60,007 nt of DNA from Oscillospiraceae bacterium (GCA_017398625.1 JAFQFP010000019.1:1-60007), one strand, 5' to 3'. Positions 35,739 to 44,521 are shown, counted from the stretch's first letter. Numbers and translations are program-made. The notes: generated from the sequence alone by a model not told the origin.

Positions 35739-36161
35739 TTAGGCAACTGCCTTCAGGGTAATGGTCATTTCGGTCTCGCCGGAGCCGAAATAGAACTCGG
35801 TAACGGCTTCGTCCACATAGGTGTAGCCGTCGGGCAGCTTCAGGAAGCTGACCTTATAGCCCTCGGCAGGCTCGACCTGCCATGTGGCGACGCCGTTAGC
35901 GTCCACCATGGTGGGCATGCAGGCATCCAGACAGATCTGCACCATGCCGCCGGGAACGGGATTGCCGCCCTCATCCACCAGCTTTACGGTATAGCCGCCC
36001 TGCTGGGGTGCGGTCGTCTCAACAGGTGCAGTAGTTTCAATAGGAACGGTGGTCTCGACCGGGGCTGTGGTCTCGCTGCCGGAGCCGCCGGAGCAGGCAC
36101 ACAGGCTCAGCATCACGCAAAGTGCAAAAACCGCCGCGAAAATACGCTTCATTTGCTTCAT
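35739..36161 (-). CDS. Small lipoprotein with a Cna-B/SpaA-like beta domain
   Basis: 140 residues. A signal peptide with lipobox LCAC gives a lipidated Cys near 23. A low-complexity Thr/Glu/Val linker (TTAPVETTVPIETT) follows, then a beta-sandwich of about 80 residues (YTVKLVDEGGNPVPGGMVQIC ... DANGVATWQVEPAEGYKVSF), which has the look of a Cna-B or carboxypeptidase-regulatory-like fold. The start at 36161 has AGGAGG 11 nt upstream; the next in-frame ATG is three codons later. Function unknown; a small surface protein is all that can be said. Confidence 0.75.
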   Translation of the reverse strand: MKQMKRIFAAVFALCVMLSLCACSGGSGSETTAPVETTVPIETTAPVETTAPQQGGYTVKLVDEGGNPVPGGMVQICLDACMPTMVDANGVATWQVEPAEGYKVSFLKLPDGYTYVDEAVTEFYFGSGETEMTITLKAVA

Positions 36162-36221
36162 TTTTGGGAGTTCCTCCTTAGAATTCAAAGCAGATAAACA
36201 AATTATCCATTCTTCTGATTC

Positions 36222-36250
36222 AGTTTACCACTTTCTGGTACCCTTTGCAA
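36222..36250 (-). promoter_or_regulatory. Promoter of the small lipoprotein gene
   Basis: Minus strand TTGCAA (36245-36250), 17 nt, TAAACT (36222-36227), about 60 nt before the start. Confidence 0.5.
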
Positions 36251-36317
36251 GCCTTTTGTTAAAAAAACACAATTTCTCCGTTTTGCACAATGGCTATGCC
36301 GTGGGATTCGTAGAAAA

Positions 36318-36362
36318 ATCTCCCCGGAGGGACGAAGCTCACTTCGTCCCTTACGGGGAGAT
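36318..36362 (-). terminator. Terminator of xylB-xylA
   Basis: A long interrupted stem: ATCTCCCCG pairs with CGGGGAGAT on the outside and GGGACGAAG with CTTCGTCCC inside. On the minus strand it is followed by TTTTTC. It begins about 20 nt past the xylA stop. Confidence 0.85.
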
Positions 36363-36380
36363 GTACCGAAAGGTATTGTC

Positions 36381-37697
36381 TTATCCGAACAGGAGCTGGT
36401 TGACGATGGCCTCCAGCCGTTCCTGCCTGCCGGAGCCGGGGAGCTCGGGAGCACCCATATTTTCCGCGTAGGCTGCCAGCTCCTCCAGAGTGGCTTCCCC
36501 GGAGACGATCTTGGCACCGATGCCGCTGCTGTAGCTGCTGTAACGGACCTTGATGTTCTCGTCCAATCTGCCGTCTTCGATCAGCGCGGCGGCTTTCAGC
36601 AGCCCCAGCGCAAAGGTGTCCATACCCAGAATGTAGGCTTCAAACATATCCTCCACCGTATAGCTGGGACGGCGGTTCTTGGCATCGAAGTTGAAGCCGC
36701 CGGTAAGTCCCCCTGCTTTCAGCACCTCGTACATACACATGGTCGCCTCGTAGACATCAAAGGGGAACTCGTCGGTGTCCCAGCCCAGCAGGTAGTCGCC
36801 CTGATTGGCATCGATACTGCCCAGCATGCCATTGATGGCGGAAACCCGCAGATCATGCCGGAAGGTGTGGCCTGCCAAGGTGGCGTGGTTGGCTTCGATG
36901 TTCATCTTGAAGTCCTTATCCAGACCGTACTGCCGGAGGAAGCCGATGGCGGTGGCAGCATCGAAATCGTACTGGTGCTTCATGGGCTCCTTGGGCTTGG
37001 GCTCGATGTAGAAATCACCGGTAAAGCCGATGCTTCTGCCGTAGGCGACCGCCATTTTCATCAGCCGGGCAATGTTCTCCTGCTCGAACTTCATGTCGGT
37101 GTTCAGCAGGGTCTCATAGCCTTCCCGGCCGCCCCAGAACACATAGCCCCGACCGCCCAGCTTCACCGTCAGCTCCAGAGCCTTCTTGATCTGGGCAGCG
37201 GCAAAACAATACACATCTGCCGAATTGGTAGAGCCTGCACCGTTCATGAAACGGGGGTTAGAGAACATATTGGCAGTGCCCCACAGGCACTTGATGTCCG
37301 TGCCTTCCATCTTTTCTAAGATGTAGTCGGTGATCTCGTCCAAGCGGCGGTTGGTTTCCTTGATATCCTCGGCTTCGGGGACAAGATCCACATCGTGGAA
37401 GCAGAAATACCGGATGCCCAGCTTCTGCATAAATTCAAAGCCTGCGTCGACCTTGGCTTTCGCGTGTGCCATGGTGCCCTTTTCCTGCCCGAAGGACTTG
37501 TCGGCGGTGTCTCTGCCGAACATATCCGTGCCGCCGGCGCAGAGGTTGTGCCACCACGCCATGGCAAAGGGCAGATGCTCGGACATGGGCTTGCCCAGAA
37601 CGATTTGATCCGGATTATAGAACTTGAAAGCAAGGGGGTTCTTGCTTTTTGCTCCCTCATAGGGGATCACGGGGATGTTTGTAAAGATTTCTGCCAT
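36381..37697 (-). CDS. xylA: Xylose isomerase
   Basis: 438 residues, the normal size for the class II enzyme. The catalytic His101 and Asp104 are in [13 protein letters not shown]; metal-binding residues are in the [12 protein letters not shown] and [17 protein letters not shown] segments, and [11 protein letters not shown] is present. It converts D-xylose to D-xylulose with divalent metal. Its AGGAGG lies inside the last codons of xylB (stop TAA at 37701-37703), 8 nt before the ATG, so translation of the pair is linked. The order is xylB then xylA, the reverse of many bacteria. Confidence 0.97.
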   Translation of the reverse strand: MAEIFTNIPVIPYEGAKSKNPLAFKFYNPDQIVLGKPMSEHLPFAMAWWHNLCAGGTDMFGRDTADKSFGQEKGTMAHAKAKVDAGFEFMQKLGIRYFCFHDVDLVPEAEDIKETNRRLDEITDYILEKMEGTDIKCLWGTANMFSNPRFMNGAGSTNSADVYCFAAAQIKKALELTVKLGGRGYVFWGGREGYETLLNTDMKFEQENIARLMKMAVAYGRSIGFTGDFYIEPKPKEPMKHQYDFDAATAIGFLRQYGLDKDFKMNIEANHATLAGHTFRHDLRVSAINGMLGSIDANQGDYLLGWDTDEFPFDVYEATMCMYEVLKAGGLTGGFNFDAKNRRPSYTVEDMFEAYILGMDTFALGLLKAAALIEDGRLDENIKVRYSSYSSGIGAKIVSGEATLEELAAYAENMGAPELPGSGRQERLEAIVNQLLFG

Positions 37698-37700
37698 GGT

Positions 37701-39182
37701 TTAGTCCTCCTTTAGTGTCTGGAAAAGAGATTTCATAGTAGGATAGAGCTTCTTGAATTTTTGGTATTTTTCCTCATACCGGGCGGCGATCCCGTCATCC
37801 GGGCAGACGGTGGATGCGATGGAGACCAGCTTTTCCGCCGCCTCCTGTACGGTTTTGTAAGCACCGCAGCCCACCATGGCAAGCATGGCACCGCCGTAGC
37901 CGGGTCCCTGCTCGGTGACGACGGAATCCAAGGGGATATTCAGTACATTTGCCACGATCCGCCGCCACAGCTTGGACTTGGCGCCGCCGCCGCAGATATT
38001 GCTTCGGGGGATCTCGACACCCAGAGCTTTTGCCACCTCAAAGCTGTCACGGATGGCAAAGGCTACGCCCTCCAGCACCGATTGTACCATGTCGCTTCTG
38101 GAGGTATCCATGGTCATGCCGATAAATACGCCTCTGGCATCGGTATCATTGATGGGGCTGCGCTCACCCATGAGATAGGGCAGGAAAAACACACGGTTTC
38201 TGCCCAGCTTCTCATCTGTGATATCTGCCTGCTCCGCGGCATAGTCGGCGGTTTTTAGGATATCCTCGCAAAGCCACCTGTTGCAGGACGCGGCAGAGAG
38301 CATACAGCCCATTAAGTGATAGCCGCCGTCGGCGTGGGCAAAGGCATGGAGGGCATTGTTGGGGTCAACACCAAACCTGCTGGAAGAAATGAAGACCGTA
38401 CCCGAGGTTCCCAGACTGATATTGCAGCCCCCTGCCCCCACCGTTCCCGTGCCCACCGCGGCGGCGGCATTGTCGCCTGCGCCGGCGACCACTTTGACTG
38501 TACCGGGGATGCCCAGCCGCTTTGCAATTTCGGGTGTGACCGTTCCGATGCAAGCATAGCTTTCAAACAGCTTGGGCATTTGGCTCTCGGTAATGCCGCA
38601 AATGTCCAGCATCTCCTTGCTCCAGCATTTGCCCCGCACATCCAGCAGCAGCATACCGGAAGCATCAGAATAGTCGCAGCTATGGACGCCGGTGAGGCTG
38701 TAATTGATGTAGTCCTTGGGGAGCATGATCTTTGCGATCCGGGCAAAATTCCCGGGCTCATTTTCCCGCATCCAGAGAAGCTTGGGCGCTGTAAAGCCGG
38801 CAAAGGCAATGTTGGCGGTAAGCTCGGACAGCTTTTCTTTTCCGATGACACGATTCAGATATTCCACCTGTTTGGCGGTGCGTCCGTCATTCCAGAGGAT
38901 GGCGGGGCGGATCACATTGTCACCTTCGTCCAGCACCACCAGACCGTGCATCTGTCCGCCGCAGCCGATGCCTGCCACCGCGGAGGCATCAAAGCCGGTC
39001 AGCAATTGGGGAATGCCCTCAAAAACCGCCTTTTTCCAATCCGCCGGGGCTTGCTGGCTCCAGCCGGGACGGGGAAATTCCAGCGGATATTCCTTTGTGA
39101 CCTCGTTATGGATCTTTCCTTGCTCGTCCACCAGCAGCAGCTTCGCCGCCGAGGTGCCAAGGTCGATGCCGATATAAAGCAT
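37701..39182 (-). CDS. xylB: Xylulokinase
   Basis: 493 residues, FGGY sugar kinase. LYIGIDLGTSAAKLLLVD is the N-terminal phosphate-binding region, GCGGQMHGLVVLD is typical of xylulokinase, CNISLGTSGTVF is the second phosphate loop, and FLPYLMGERSP and NICGGGAKSKLWRRIVANVL complete the family pattern. It phosphorylates D-xylulose for the pentose phosphate pathway. The start at 39182 has AAAGGAGG 5 nt upstream. No xylose transporter or XylR lies in the window. Confidence 0.97.
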   Translation of the reverse strand: MLYIGIDLGTSAAKLLLVDEQGKIHNEVTKEYPLEFPRPGWSQQAPADWKKAVFEGIPQLLTGFDASAVAGIGCGGQMHGLVVLDEGDNVIRPAILWNDGRTAKQVEYLNRVIGKEKLSELTANIAFAGFTAPKLLWMRENEPGNFARIAKIMLPKDYINYSLTGVHSCDYSDASGMLLLDVRGKCWSKEMLDICGITESQMPKLFESYACIGTVTPEIAKRLGIPGTVKVVAGAGDNAAAAVGTGTVGAGGCNISLGTSGTVFISSSRFGVDPNNALHAFAHADGGYHLMGCMLSAASCNRWLCEDILKTADYAAEQADITDEKLGRNRVFFLPYLMGERSPINDTDARGVFIGMTMDTSRSDMVQSVLEGVAFAIRDSFEVAKALGVEIPRSNICGGGAKSKLWRRIVANVLNIPLDSVVTEQGPGYGGAMLAMVGCGAYKTVQEAAEKLVSIASTVCPDDGIAARYEEKYQKFKKLYPTMKSLFQTLKED

Positions 39183-39226
39183 ATCTGCCTCCTTTCGGGG
39201 GCACGCCCCCATCGGTCTTTACTGCC

Positions 39227-39255
39227 ATTGTAGCACAGGAATTTTCATCCCGCAA
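39227..39255 (-). promoter_or_regulatory. Promoter of xylB-xylA
   Basis: Minus strand TTGCGG (39250-39255), 17 nt, TACAAT (39227-39232), about 44 nt before the start. A GGGGGCGTGCCCCC palindrome lies in the leader between promoter and ribosome site and could be a regulatory hairpin. Confidence 0.6.
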
Positions 39256-39266
39256 CCAAAAAGAAA

Positions 39267-39290
39267 ACGGAGCTGCCACAGCAGCCCCGT
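39267..39290 (-). terminator. Hairpin terminator downstream of the intergenic repeat
   Basis: ACGGaGCTGC (39267-39276) with GCAGCcCCGT (39281-39290), four-base loop; on the minus strand followed by TTTCTTTTT. It probably ends CapA-gene transcription that passes the first hairpin at 39511-39532. Confidence 0.65.
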
Positions 39291-39519
39291 CAGAGTGTCA
39301 AAAAAAGAATTATTTTTCATCAATGTTTCAATCAAATTCGTAGGGGCGATCATAGATCGCCCGTTAAAAATAACAAGAAAAATTTCAATTTCCCCAACAT
39401 TTTGATAAATTTATATGTTTTTGAATTGGAATAATACTTAATTTTTCGGGCGGTCAATGACCGCCCCTACAAGAGACTTGGTAGATTTCCGGTTTTTTAA
39501 CAGACTGAAGCGGGGCTGC
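39281..39519. repeat. Nested inverted-repeat element containing a GTAGGGGCG unit, copy B
   Basis: Outer arms are GCAGCCCCGTCAGAGTGT plus an A-run (39281-39305) and the imperfect reverse complement at 39493-39519. Inside is a 131-bp unit with 24-nt inverted ends (39340-39363 and 39447-39470; GTAGGGGCGATCATAG... and its partner GTAGGGGCGGTCATTG...). Its middle is A+T-rich. The inner ends match 31471-31576. No coding potential is seen. Confidence 0.75.
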
Positions 39520-39532
39520 CGCGGCAGCCCCG
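39511..39532 (-). terminator. First hairpin after the CapA-family gene
   Basis: CGGGGCTGCC with GGCAGCCCCG, 7 nt past the stop. Only a poor T-run follows on the minus strand, so it may be leaky. Confidence 0.5.
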
Positions 39533-39538
39533 TTTGAT

Positions 39539-40873
39539 TCAGTTTTCCTCTGCCAGCCAGTCCTTTACCTGCTGCATACCCTCGCCTACGATGTCCATCG
39601 TCCGTGCGTAGGAATCCTTGGCAGCGGTATACTGGGCATCGGTCAGATTATACAGCGTCTGCCACTGATCCAGCGTTGCCGCGTCCAAGGGCAGGATGTT
39701 ATACTCCTTGCCGCCGTTGGCGCTGTGCAGATTCACCCATGTGGGCAGCACATCCGCGCCGCCGATGCACACGGTGCCGTCGGAATACTTTTCAAAGCTG
39801 ACGGTAAACAGAACACCGTCCTCCGTGTGGCCGGTCTTCATGTTCATCTCCGCGATCCGCTGGTTGGACACGGCGTTGCCCAGAGAATAGATGCATACGG
39901 TCTTGTGGTTTGCATCGGTGGTGCCTGTCAGCAGCTCCACAGGCTGCACCACATGGGGATGGCCGCCGATGATCACATCCACGCCCATGTCGCAAAGCTC
40001 CTGCGCCATGGAATCCTGTGCGGAATTCTGCATGATCTCATACTCCACGCCCCAGTGGATGTAAAACACGGTGGCTTCCGCGCCGGCGGACCGCATATCC
40101 GCGATCACATCCTCTGCCTCGGCATAGAAGCTGTCCAGATCCGTAGTGGTAAAGTAGTTGATCCGCTCCGGGTCACTCACCGGGGTATTGAAGTTCAAGC
40201 TGGGCTTGCCGTTGCGGATCTCCGCGGCATAGGTGTAGCAGACCATGCCCACCTGAATGCCGTTGATATCCACCACGGTGTAGCGCTCCTCCCCGTCCAG
40301 CCGGGTGCCTAGAGTAGCCAGACCCTCCTCACGGGTGCGCTTCAGTGTCCGCTCGATGCCGTGCATCAAGGTGTCGTTGCTGTGGTTGTTGGCGGTGAGC
40401 AGCATATCATAGCCCGCTGCCTTCAGCGCGTCCAGCAGGCTGTCGGGACAGTTGAAGCTGGGGTTGCCCTGATAGGGATAGTCATCGCCGCCGAAGGTGG
40501 TCTCCAGATTGGCGACCATGTAGTTCAGCTCTCCGCTATAATCACCCATGTAGCGGAAAATGGAGGAGAAGTCATAGCTGCCGTCTCCCAGATTGCACAC
40601 CGCCCCGGTGTTGAAAATGGGCTTGTGCATCAGCATATCGCCTTGAGCGCCCAAGGTGGCAGTGGCGATCAGCGTGGGGCCGGGAGGGTCGGTGGCAACG
40701 GTGGTCTCACTGGGGGTGGTCTCCTCCGGCCGGTGGAAAAGCCCCTCCGGGAAGATCGCGCCCACCGCCAGAGCAAAGAGCTTGAACACCAAGCCCACCA
40801 CGATAATGGCGGCGGGGATCAGCAGGATAATATGCATCGGAAGAATTTCCGGTTTTTTCTCTCTGTTTGCCAT
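39539..40873 (-). CDS. CapA-family metallophosphatase-like protein
   Basis: 444 residues: one N-terminal anchor helix (about 15-40), a Pro/Thr-rich linker (about 48-68), then a CapA fold. Marks are TLGAQGDMLMHKPIF (GD metal site), VANLETTFGG, LLTANNHSNDTLMHGIE (the N-H-x-N-D type site) and DVIIGGHPHVVQPVELL. CapA/PgsA proteins act in poly-gamma-glutamate export in Bacillus, but many relatives, like this one without capBC nearby, have unknown roles. It is monocistronic, with AGAGGA upstream of the start. Confidence 0.88.
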   Translation of the reverse strand: MANREKKPEILPMHIILLIPAAIIVVGLVFKLFALAVGAIFPEGLFHRPEETTPSETTVATDPPGPTLIATATLGAQGDMLMHKPIFNTGAVCNLGDGSYDFSSIFRYMGDYSGELNYMVANLETTFGGDDYPYQGNPSFNCPDSLLDALKAAGYDMLLTANNHSNDTLMHGIERTLKRTREEGLATLGTRLDGEERYTVVDINGIQVGMVCYTYAAEIRNGKPSLNFNTPVSDPERINYFTTTDLDSFYAEAEDVIADMRSAGAEATVFYIHWGVEYEIMQNSAQDSMAQELCDMGVDVIIGGHPHVVQPVELLTGTTDANHKTVCIYSLGNAVSNQRIAEMNMKTGHTEDGVLFTVSFEKYSDGTVCIGGADVLPTWVNLHSANGGKEYNILPLDAATLDQWQTLYNLTDAQYTAAKDSYARTMDIVGEGMQQVKDWLAEEN

Positions 40874-40905
40874 AGGGATTTCCTCTCTGCGGTAGATTTT
40901 TCACT

Positions 40906-40933
40906 ATTGTACCACATTTTTTCCAAATTGCAA
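40906..40933 (-). promoter_or_regulatory. Promoter of the CapA-family gene
   Basis: Minus strand TTGCAA (40928-40933), 16 nt, TACAAT (40906-40911), about 32 nt before the start. Confidence 0.6.
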
Positions 40934-40994
40934 CCCTCCCCTGCCCCACAGCCGGGCAGCGCCGGGTGACCGGTCCGGGGTTTCTTTCCGCCTT

Positions 40995-42596
40995 CTATTT
41001 CACAAAGCAGGCACTCATATCCGCCCCTGCATACGCTCTGTCATTGGCACGCCGTATAGCCTGATTCCGGATCAGCCTTCCGTCCCGAAGATCATACACA
41101 CGGATCCGGCTGTTGTAAACGAAGGTCATTTCGTGGCCGTTCAGAAAGACCCGGTTTAGTCTGCGGTTGATGACCCCTTGGTTCGGTATTTCTTCCAGCT
41201 CATCTACAAACTGCCAGTCTCCCGATGTATAACGGAAAAGCATCACACCGGAACCCACCCCCCGGATGATTACAAAGAGGTATTCTCCCGACGGGGTAAA
41301 GAAAGCATTCCCGGCAGACCCCGGAAGCAATACCTCATATTGCGGATCGCCGCTATCATCCAGAATTTCCATGGACACACCGGTGATCCGAACCGACCAT
41401 TTCCGGTCTTCCGAAGCACTGTGGCAGCTTTTGGGCGGCTTCGGTGCAGCCGGCACCGGTGCCGGGGCAGGCAGCGGTCTTACGGTAATGTCATCCGTGC
41501 GAAATACCGACACCGCGCTGCGTGGGATCTCCAGCTCCGTGATCAGCCGTTCCACATTCTGCAGATCCCGCAAGCCGTGACAGCCAAAGTACCAGCGGAC
41601 ATACTGCCGGTCCGAAAGTCCTCCGCACACCGCTTCAAAATATTCCCGATCCACCTGTGACAGGGAATGTCCGATCACAACAATATCCCGGATGCCGGAA
41701 AGTCCGTCAAAGAACGGCCTATGCCGGGCAATGATATCCGAGGAATACTTGGTGAGCTCTTCGTCACAATCCGCGATCAGCTGCAAAACATGGTTCCGGG
41801 CTGCCTCCACAAGCCCCCGCTTTTTCGGATCCTTATGCCAGCGGGGCTTTTTCTCCGGACGGTCAAAGGCAGCATAGCTTTCCCCCGGCATATGGCCCAG
41901 CACCAGCTTTTCTTTGGCAGCGCCTTTCTTTTTCCGGCGGCAGCCGTGGATATAGCACACATTTTCTTCTGAAACGCCATATAAGTCTTCTACAAATTCC
42001 GTATAGTTGAAGCAGAGCACTTTTCCGTCCCGAAACAGGCACTTCAGCGGACGGTCAGCCGTTCCGAGCTTTAGCGACTCCACCCACATCCGAAATCTCC
42101 GGGGCAGCTCCCGGATAACGGTCAGCATCGGATTCGCCGCCCCCTCGACCGCCATGTAGAACTCTGCCAATCCAGCATCCTCGTCATAAGCTTCATAGTT
42201 TCCCAGCCAGAAATCCACCATAAAGGAGTCGCTCATGGCATCCCCATTAAACTTGGCAAGCGCGTTTTCAAAATCCGCCCAGATGTCCTCCGGTGTCCAG
42301 AAATTCTCCAGCGCAAGGCGGAGCGGATTGTTTTTCCCAAGGGAATCCCGGAAGGAATAGTAGCTTGACGGGACGCGGTGCATCAGGTCGAAGCCATTGC
42401 CAAGGATATACAGCACCTGCTCCGCCTTGGGCTGAATACTGTCTCTGGAAACCACATTCCAGTTGGGCAGCTGCGCCAGATACTGCTGATGCTCCATGGC
42501 TTTTTTCTCCTGCCACTGCTGATCCTCCAAAGCTTTTTGTTCCCTTTCCCGCCGCAGCCGCTTCTCCTTGCGGCAAATACCGCAGCTTGCGGGCAA
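40995..42596 (-). CDS. AbiH-family phage-defence protein with extra C-terminal domain, 5' end probably truncated
   Basis: Up to 533 residues. VLYILGNGFDLMHRVPSSYYSF (about 61-82) is the AbiH family N-terminal mark, and later conserved pieces include VLCFNYTEFVEDLY, NVCYIHGC and IVVIGHSLSQVDREYF. AbiH proteins protect lactococci from phage by abortive infection; the mechanism is unknown. After a Pro-rich linker (about 378-390) comes a beta-rich C-terminal domain (about 395-533, EVLLPGSAGNAFFTPSGEYLFV, NSRIRVYDLRDGRLI) like part of a propeller. The first residues (ASCGICRKEKRLRRE) look like the end of a zinc ribbon plus coiled coil. The frame begins with a TTG lacking a ribosome site just inside the mobile element junction. 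An ATG at 42497 with AGGAG 9 nt upstream may be used now. Confidence 0.75.
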   Translation of the reverse strand: MPASCGICRKEKRLRREREQKALEDQQWQEKKAMEHQQYLAQLPNWNVVSRDSIQPKAEQVLYILGNGFDLMHRVPSSYYSFRDSLGKNNPLRLALENFWTPEDIWADFENALAKFNGDAMSDSFMVDFWLGNYEAYDEDAGLAEFYMAVEGAANPMLTVIRELPRRFRMWVESLKLGTADRPLKCLFRDGKVLCFNYTEFVEDLYGVSEENVCYIHGCRRKKKGAAKEKLVLGHMPGESYAAFDRPEKKPRWHKDPKKRGLVEAARNHVLQLIADCDEELTKYSSDIIARHRPFFDGLSGIRDIVVIGHSLSQVDREYFEAVCGGLSDRQYVRWYFGCHGLRDLQNVERLITELEIPRSAVSVFRTDDITVRPLPAPAPVPAAPKPPKSCHSASEDRKWSVRITGVSMEILDDSGDPQYEVLLPGSAGNAFFTPSGEYLFVIIRGVGSGVMLFRYTSGDWQFVDELEEIPNQGVINRRLNRVFLNGHEMTFVYNSRIRVYDLRDGRLIRNQAIRRANDRAYAGADMSACFVK

Positions 42597-42718
42597 GGGA
42601 AAACGCCCACTGCCGGAACGGATCAGAAAACGCCTCCCGCATTAGCCAGAGGTGGCTAAGGACAGTCGGGGTATGTAGGATACGGTGTAGCCGATAAAGG
42701 CTACGCCGTATTTCTCTT
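42597..42718. other. Left junction region of the integrated element (attachment-site candidate)
   Basis: Between the AbiH gene and the recombinase stop, base composition changes from G+C-rich to A+T-richer. It contains TTAGCCA/TGGCTAA (42642-42648, 42653-42659) and a terminator hairpin. Serine recombinases cut at a short core dinucleotide, so the exact att site cannot be read from one end. Confidence 0.5.
42682..42709 (-). terminator. Hairpin after the recombinase gene
   Basis: ACGGTGTAGCC with GGCTACGCCGT around a six-base loop, 9 nt past the stop. There is no strong T-run on the minus strand; it may be part of the element end. Confidence 0.55.
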
Positions 42719-44431
42719 TTACGCCACTCTTGGCGGATTCTCGCGGATTTCTTCATAGGTTTCAAGAATTGTCTTCCCATCGGGGATTACAATAACACCC
42801 ACACCGATAAAGTGAACCTTAATAGGAACGTGCTTTTTGCCATTCTCGTCTTTGGTACTGTCAAAGACTTCAATCTTTGTTATTAGCCTATTGACGAGTT
42901 CGGGTGTCAGTTCCTTTAAGTCGGTGCATTTGCGGATAATGGAAAGAAATGCTCGAAGGTCGAGGTTATCCTGTTCTGCATTGGCAAGCTGCCGTTCCGC
43001 TTCGGCAACTGCTTGTATCAATTCTCTTTGCTCTTTTTCGTAATTGGCGGTCATACGCTCAAACAAATCATCCCTTAGTGTACCAAGCACGTTCTTTTCA
43101 AAGGCGGCTTCAATCAACTTATCAAGTGCCACAATACGCTTTTTGTTTTTCTCAAGTTCCTGCTTTGCGGCTTTGAAATTGTTTGCTTTGTGAAGTTCGT
43201 GTTGCTTACCATACAGATACAGAAAAACAGGCTCATATTCCGTTATATATTCCGCCGCTTCTCTTATGAGCTTTAGCACCATCTTTTCAAGTACCACATT
43301 ACGGATAAAATGGATCGTGCAACTGCCTCTGTTTTCTTTGTAGGCAGAGCAACGGTAAAATTCCTGATGCTCCTTTACGCTTTTGGCGGCACAGAAATAT
43401 AGCTTTGAACCGCAATCGCCGCAATACATAAGTCCCGAAAAGATACTTTGTCTGCCCGTCGCAGTATTTCTGCGACGGTGCTTTTTTATCTCCTGCACAC
43501 GCTCCCAAGTATCCATATCAATAATGGCTTCTTGGGTGTTCGGAATGACAACCCAATCTTCTTCGGAATTGTATACGGTCTTGTGAACCTTAAAGCTGAC
43601 GGTGCTTGACTTGAAATTAACGGTACATCCGGTGTACTGCATATTTTCAAGAATGTGGTCTACGCTATTACTCGACCAACGGTAGGGATCAATAACCTTG
43701 TTCCGTGTCTTTCTGCCAATACTGTTGTAATAGGCGGTTGGCGTTAAAATCTTTTCTGTTTCTAAACGGCGGGCGATTTTGGTAACACCCAACCCTTCAA
43801 GACAAAGCTGAAAGATATATCGCACCACCTTTGCGGCAGGCTCATCAATAATCCATTGCTTGGAATCGTCATCGGCTTTCTTGTAACCGAAGGCTACCGT
43901 TGCAGATACACGTTCACCGTTATCGGACTTAGATTGCCATACCGCACGGATTTTCTTAGAGGTCTGCGCCGCATACCATTCGTTGAATATATTGTAGAAT
44001 GGCAGCATTTCCATACCTTCGCCCGTAGAGGTGTTGATATTTTCGTGAATGGATATAAAGGTTACGCCAAGTGTAGGATATACGATTTCTGCAAGGCGGT
44101 CGCCCTCAATATGCTCACGACCGAAACGGGATAGATCTTTTACGATAATTGTACCGATTTTGCCTTCCTCTACCATTCGGTGCATGCGGTTAAAATCGCT
44201 ACGGTCAAAACTTGTACCCGAAATGCCGTCATCCACGAAAAACATCGTATTGGTGTATCCGTGTTTTTTGGCATAGTCAGAAAGAATTTGCTTTTGGTTG
44301 CTGATGCTGTTTGATTCGTCCTCTTTGCCCTTTCTCTTTTTGTCTTTGTCGTCCTTAATATCTTCCACAGACAGACGACAGTATAAGGCTGTAATTTTAT
44401 CTTGATTCATATTCTCGGCTTTCATTGCCAT
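42719..44431 (-). CDS. Large serine recombinase (site-specific integrase)
   Basis: 570 residues. The resolvase domain holds the catalytic Ser21 in ALYCRLSVED and the conserved FVDDGISGTSFDRSDFNRM, VKDLSRFGREH. The recombinase domain follows (GVTKIARRLE), then a zinc ribbon (LMYCGDCGSKLYF ... CSAYKENRGSC), a coiled coil (about 390-470) and a DUF4368-like C-terminus (LVNRLITKIEVFD). This is the TnpX/TndX type that integrates and excises Tn4451/Tn5397-like elements through a 5'-phosphoserine. The start at 44431 has AAAGGAG 6 nt upstream. It is the last gene at the left end, next to the disrupted AbiH gene. Confidence 0.95.
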   Translation of the reverse strand: MAMKAENMNQDKITALYCRLSVEDIKDDKDKKRKGKEDESNSISNQKQILSDYAKKHGYTNTMFFVDDGISGTSFDRSDFNRMHRMVEEGKIGTIIVKDLSRFGREHIEGDRLAEIVYPTLGVTFISIHENINTSTGEGMEMLPFYNIFNEWYAAQTSKKIRAVWQSKSDNGERVSATVAFGYKKADDDSKQWIIDEPAAKVVRYIFQLCLEGLGVTKIARRLETEKILTPTAYYNSIGRKTRNKVIDPYRWSSNSVDHILENMQYTGCTVNFKSSTVSFKVHKTVYNSEEDWVVIPNTQEAIIDMDTWERVQEIKKHRRRNTATGRQSIFSGLMYCGDCGSKLYFCAAKSVKEHQEFYRCSAYKENRGSCTIHFIRNVVLEKMVLKLIREAAEYITEYEPVFLYLYGKQHELHKANNFKAAKQELEKNKKRIVALDKLIEAAFEKNVLGTLRDDLFERMTANYEKEQRELIQAVAEAERQLANAEQDNLDLRAFLSIIRKCTDLKELTPELVNRLITKIEVFDSTKDENGKKHVPIKVHFIGVGVIVIPDGKTILETYEEIRENPPRVA

Positions 44432-44453
44432 AATAAACTCCTTTCTCACGAAA

Positions 44454-44497
44454 GCCGAGCATTGTTTATTGGGCAAGCCAATTATACAATGCTCGGC
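44454..44497 (-). promoter_or_regulatory. Recombinase promoter inside a 12-bp perfect inverted repeat
   Basis: GCCGAGCATTGT (44454-44465) and ACAATGCTCGGC (44486-44497) flank a TATAAT (44481-44486 on the minus strand). A TTGTAG-like -35 lies 18 nt upstream. The repeat may be an operator or a leader hairpin; either would control recombinase expression. Confidence 0.6.
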
Positions 44498-44521
44498 GGT
44501 GATTCTACAAACCTACGGCAG

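Noticed and set aside
42268-42780. Possible 170-codon gene across the element junction
   Set aside because: It is out of frame with both the AbiH gene and the recombinase and spans the composition change.
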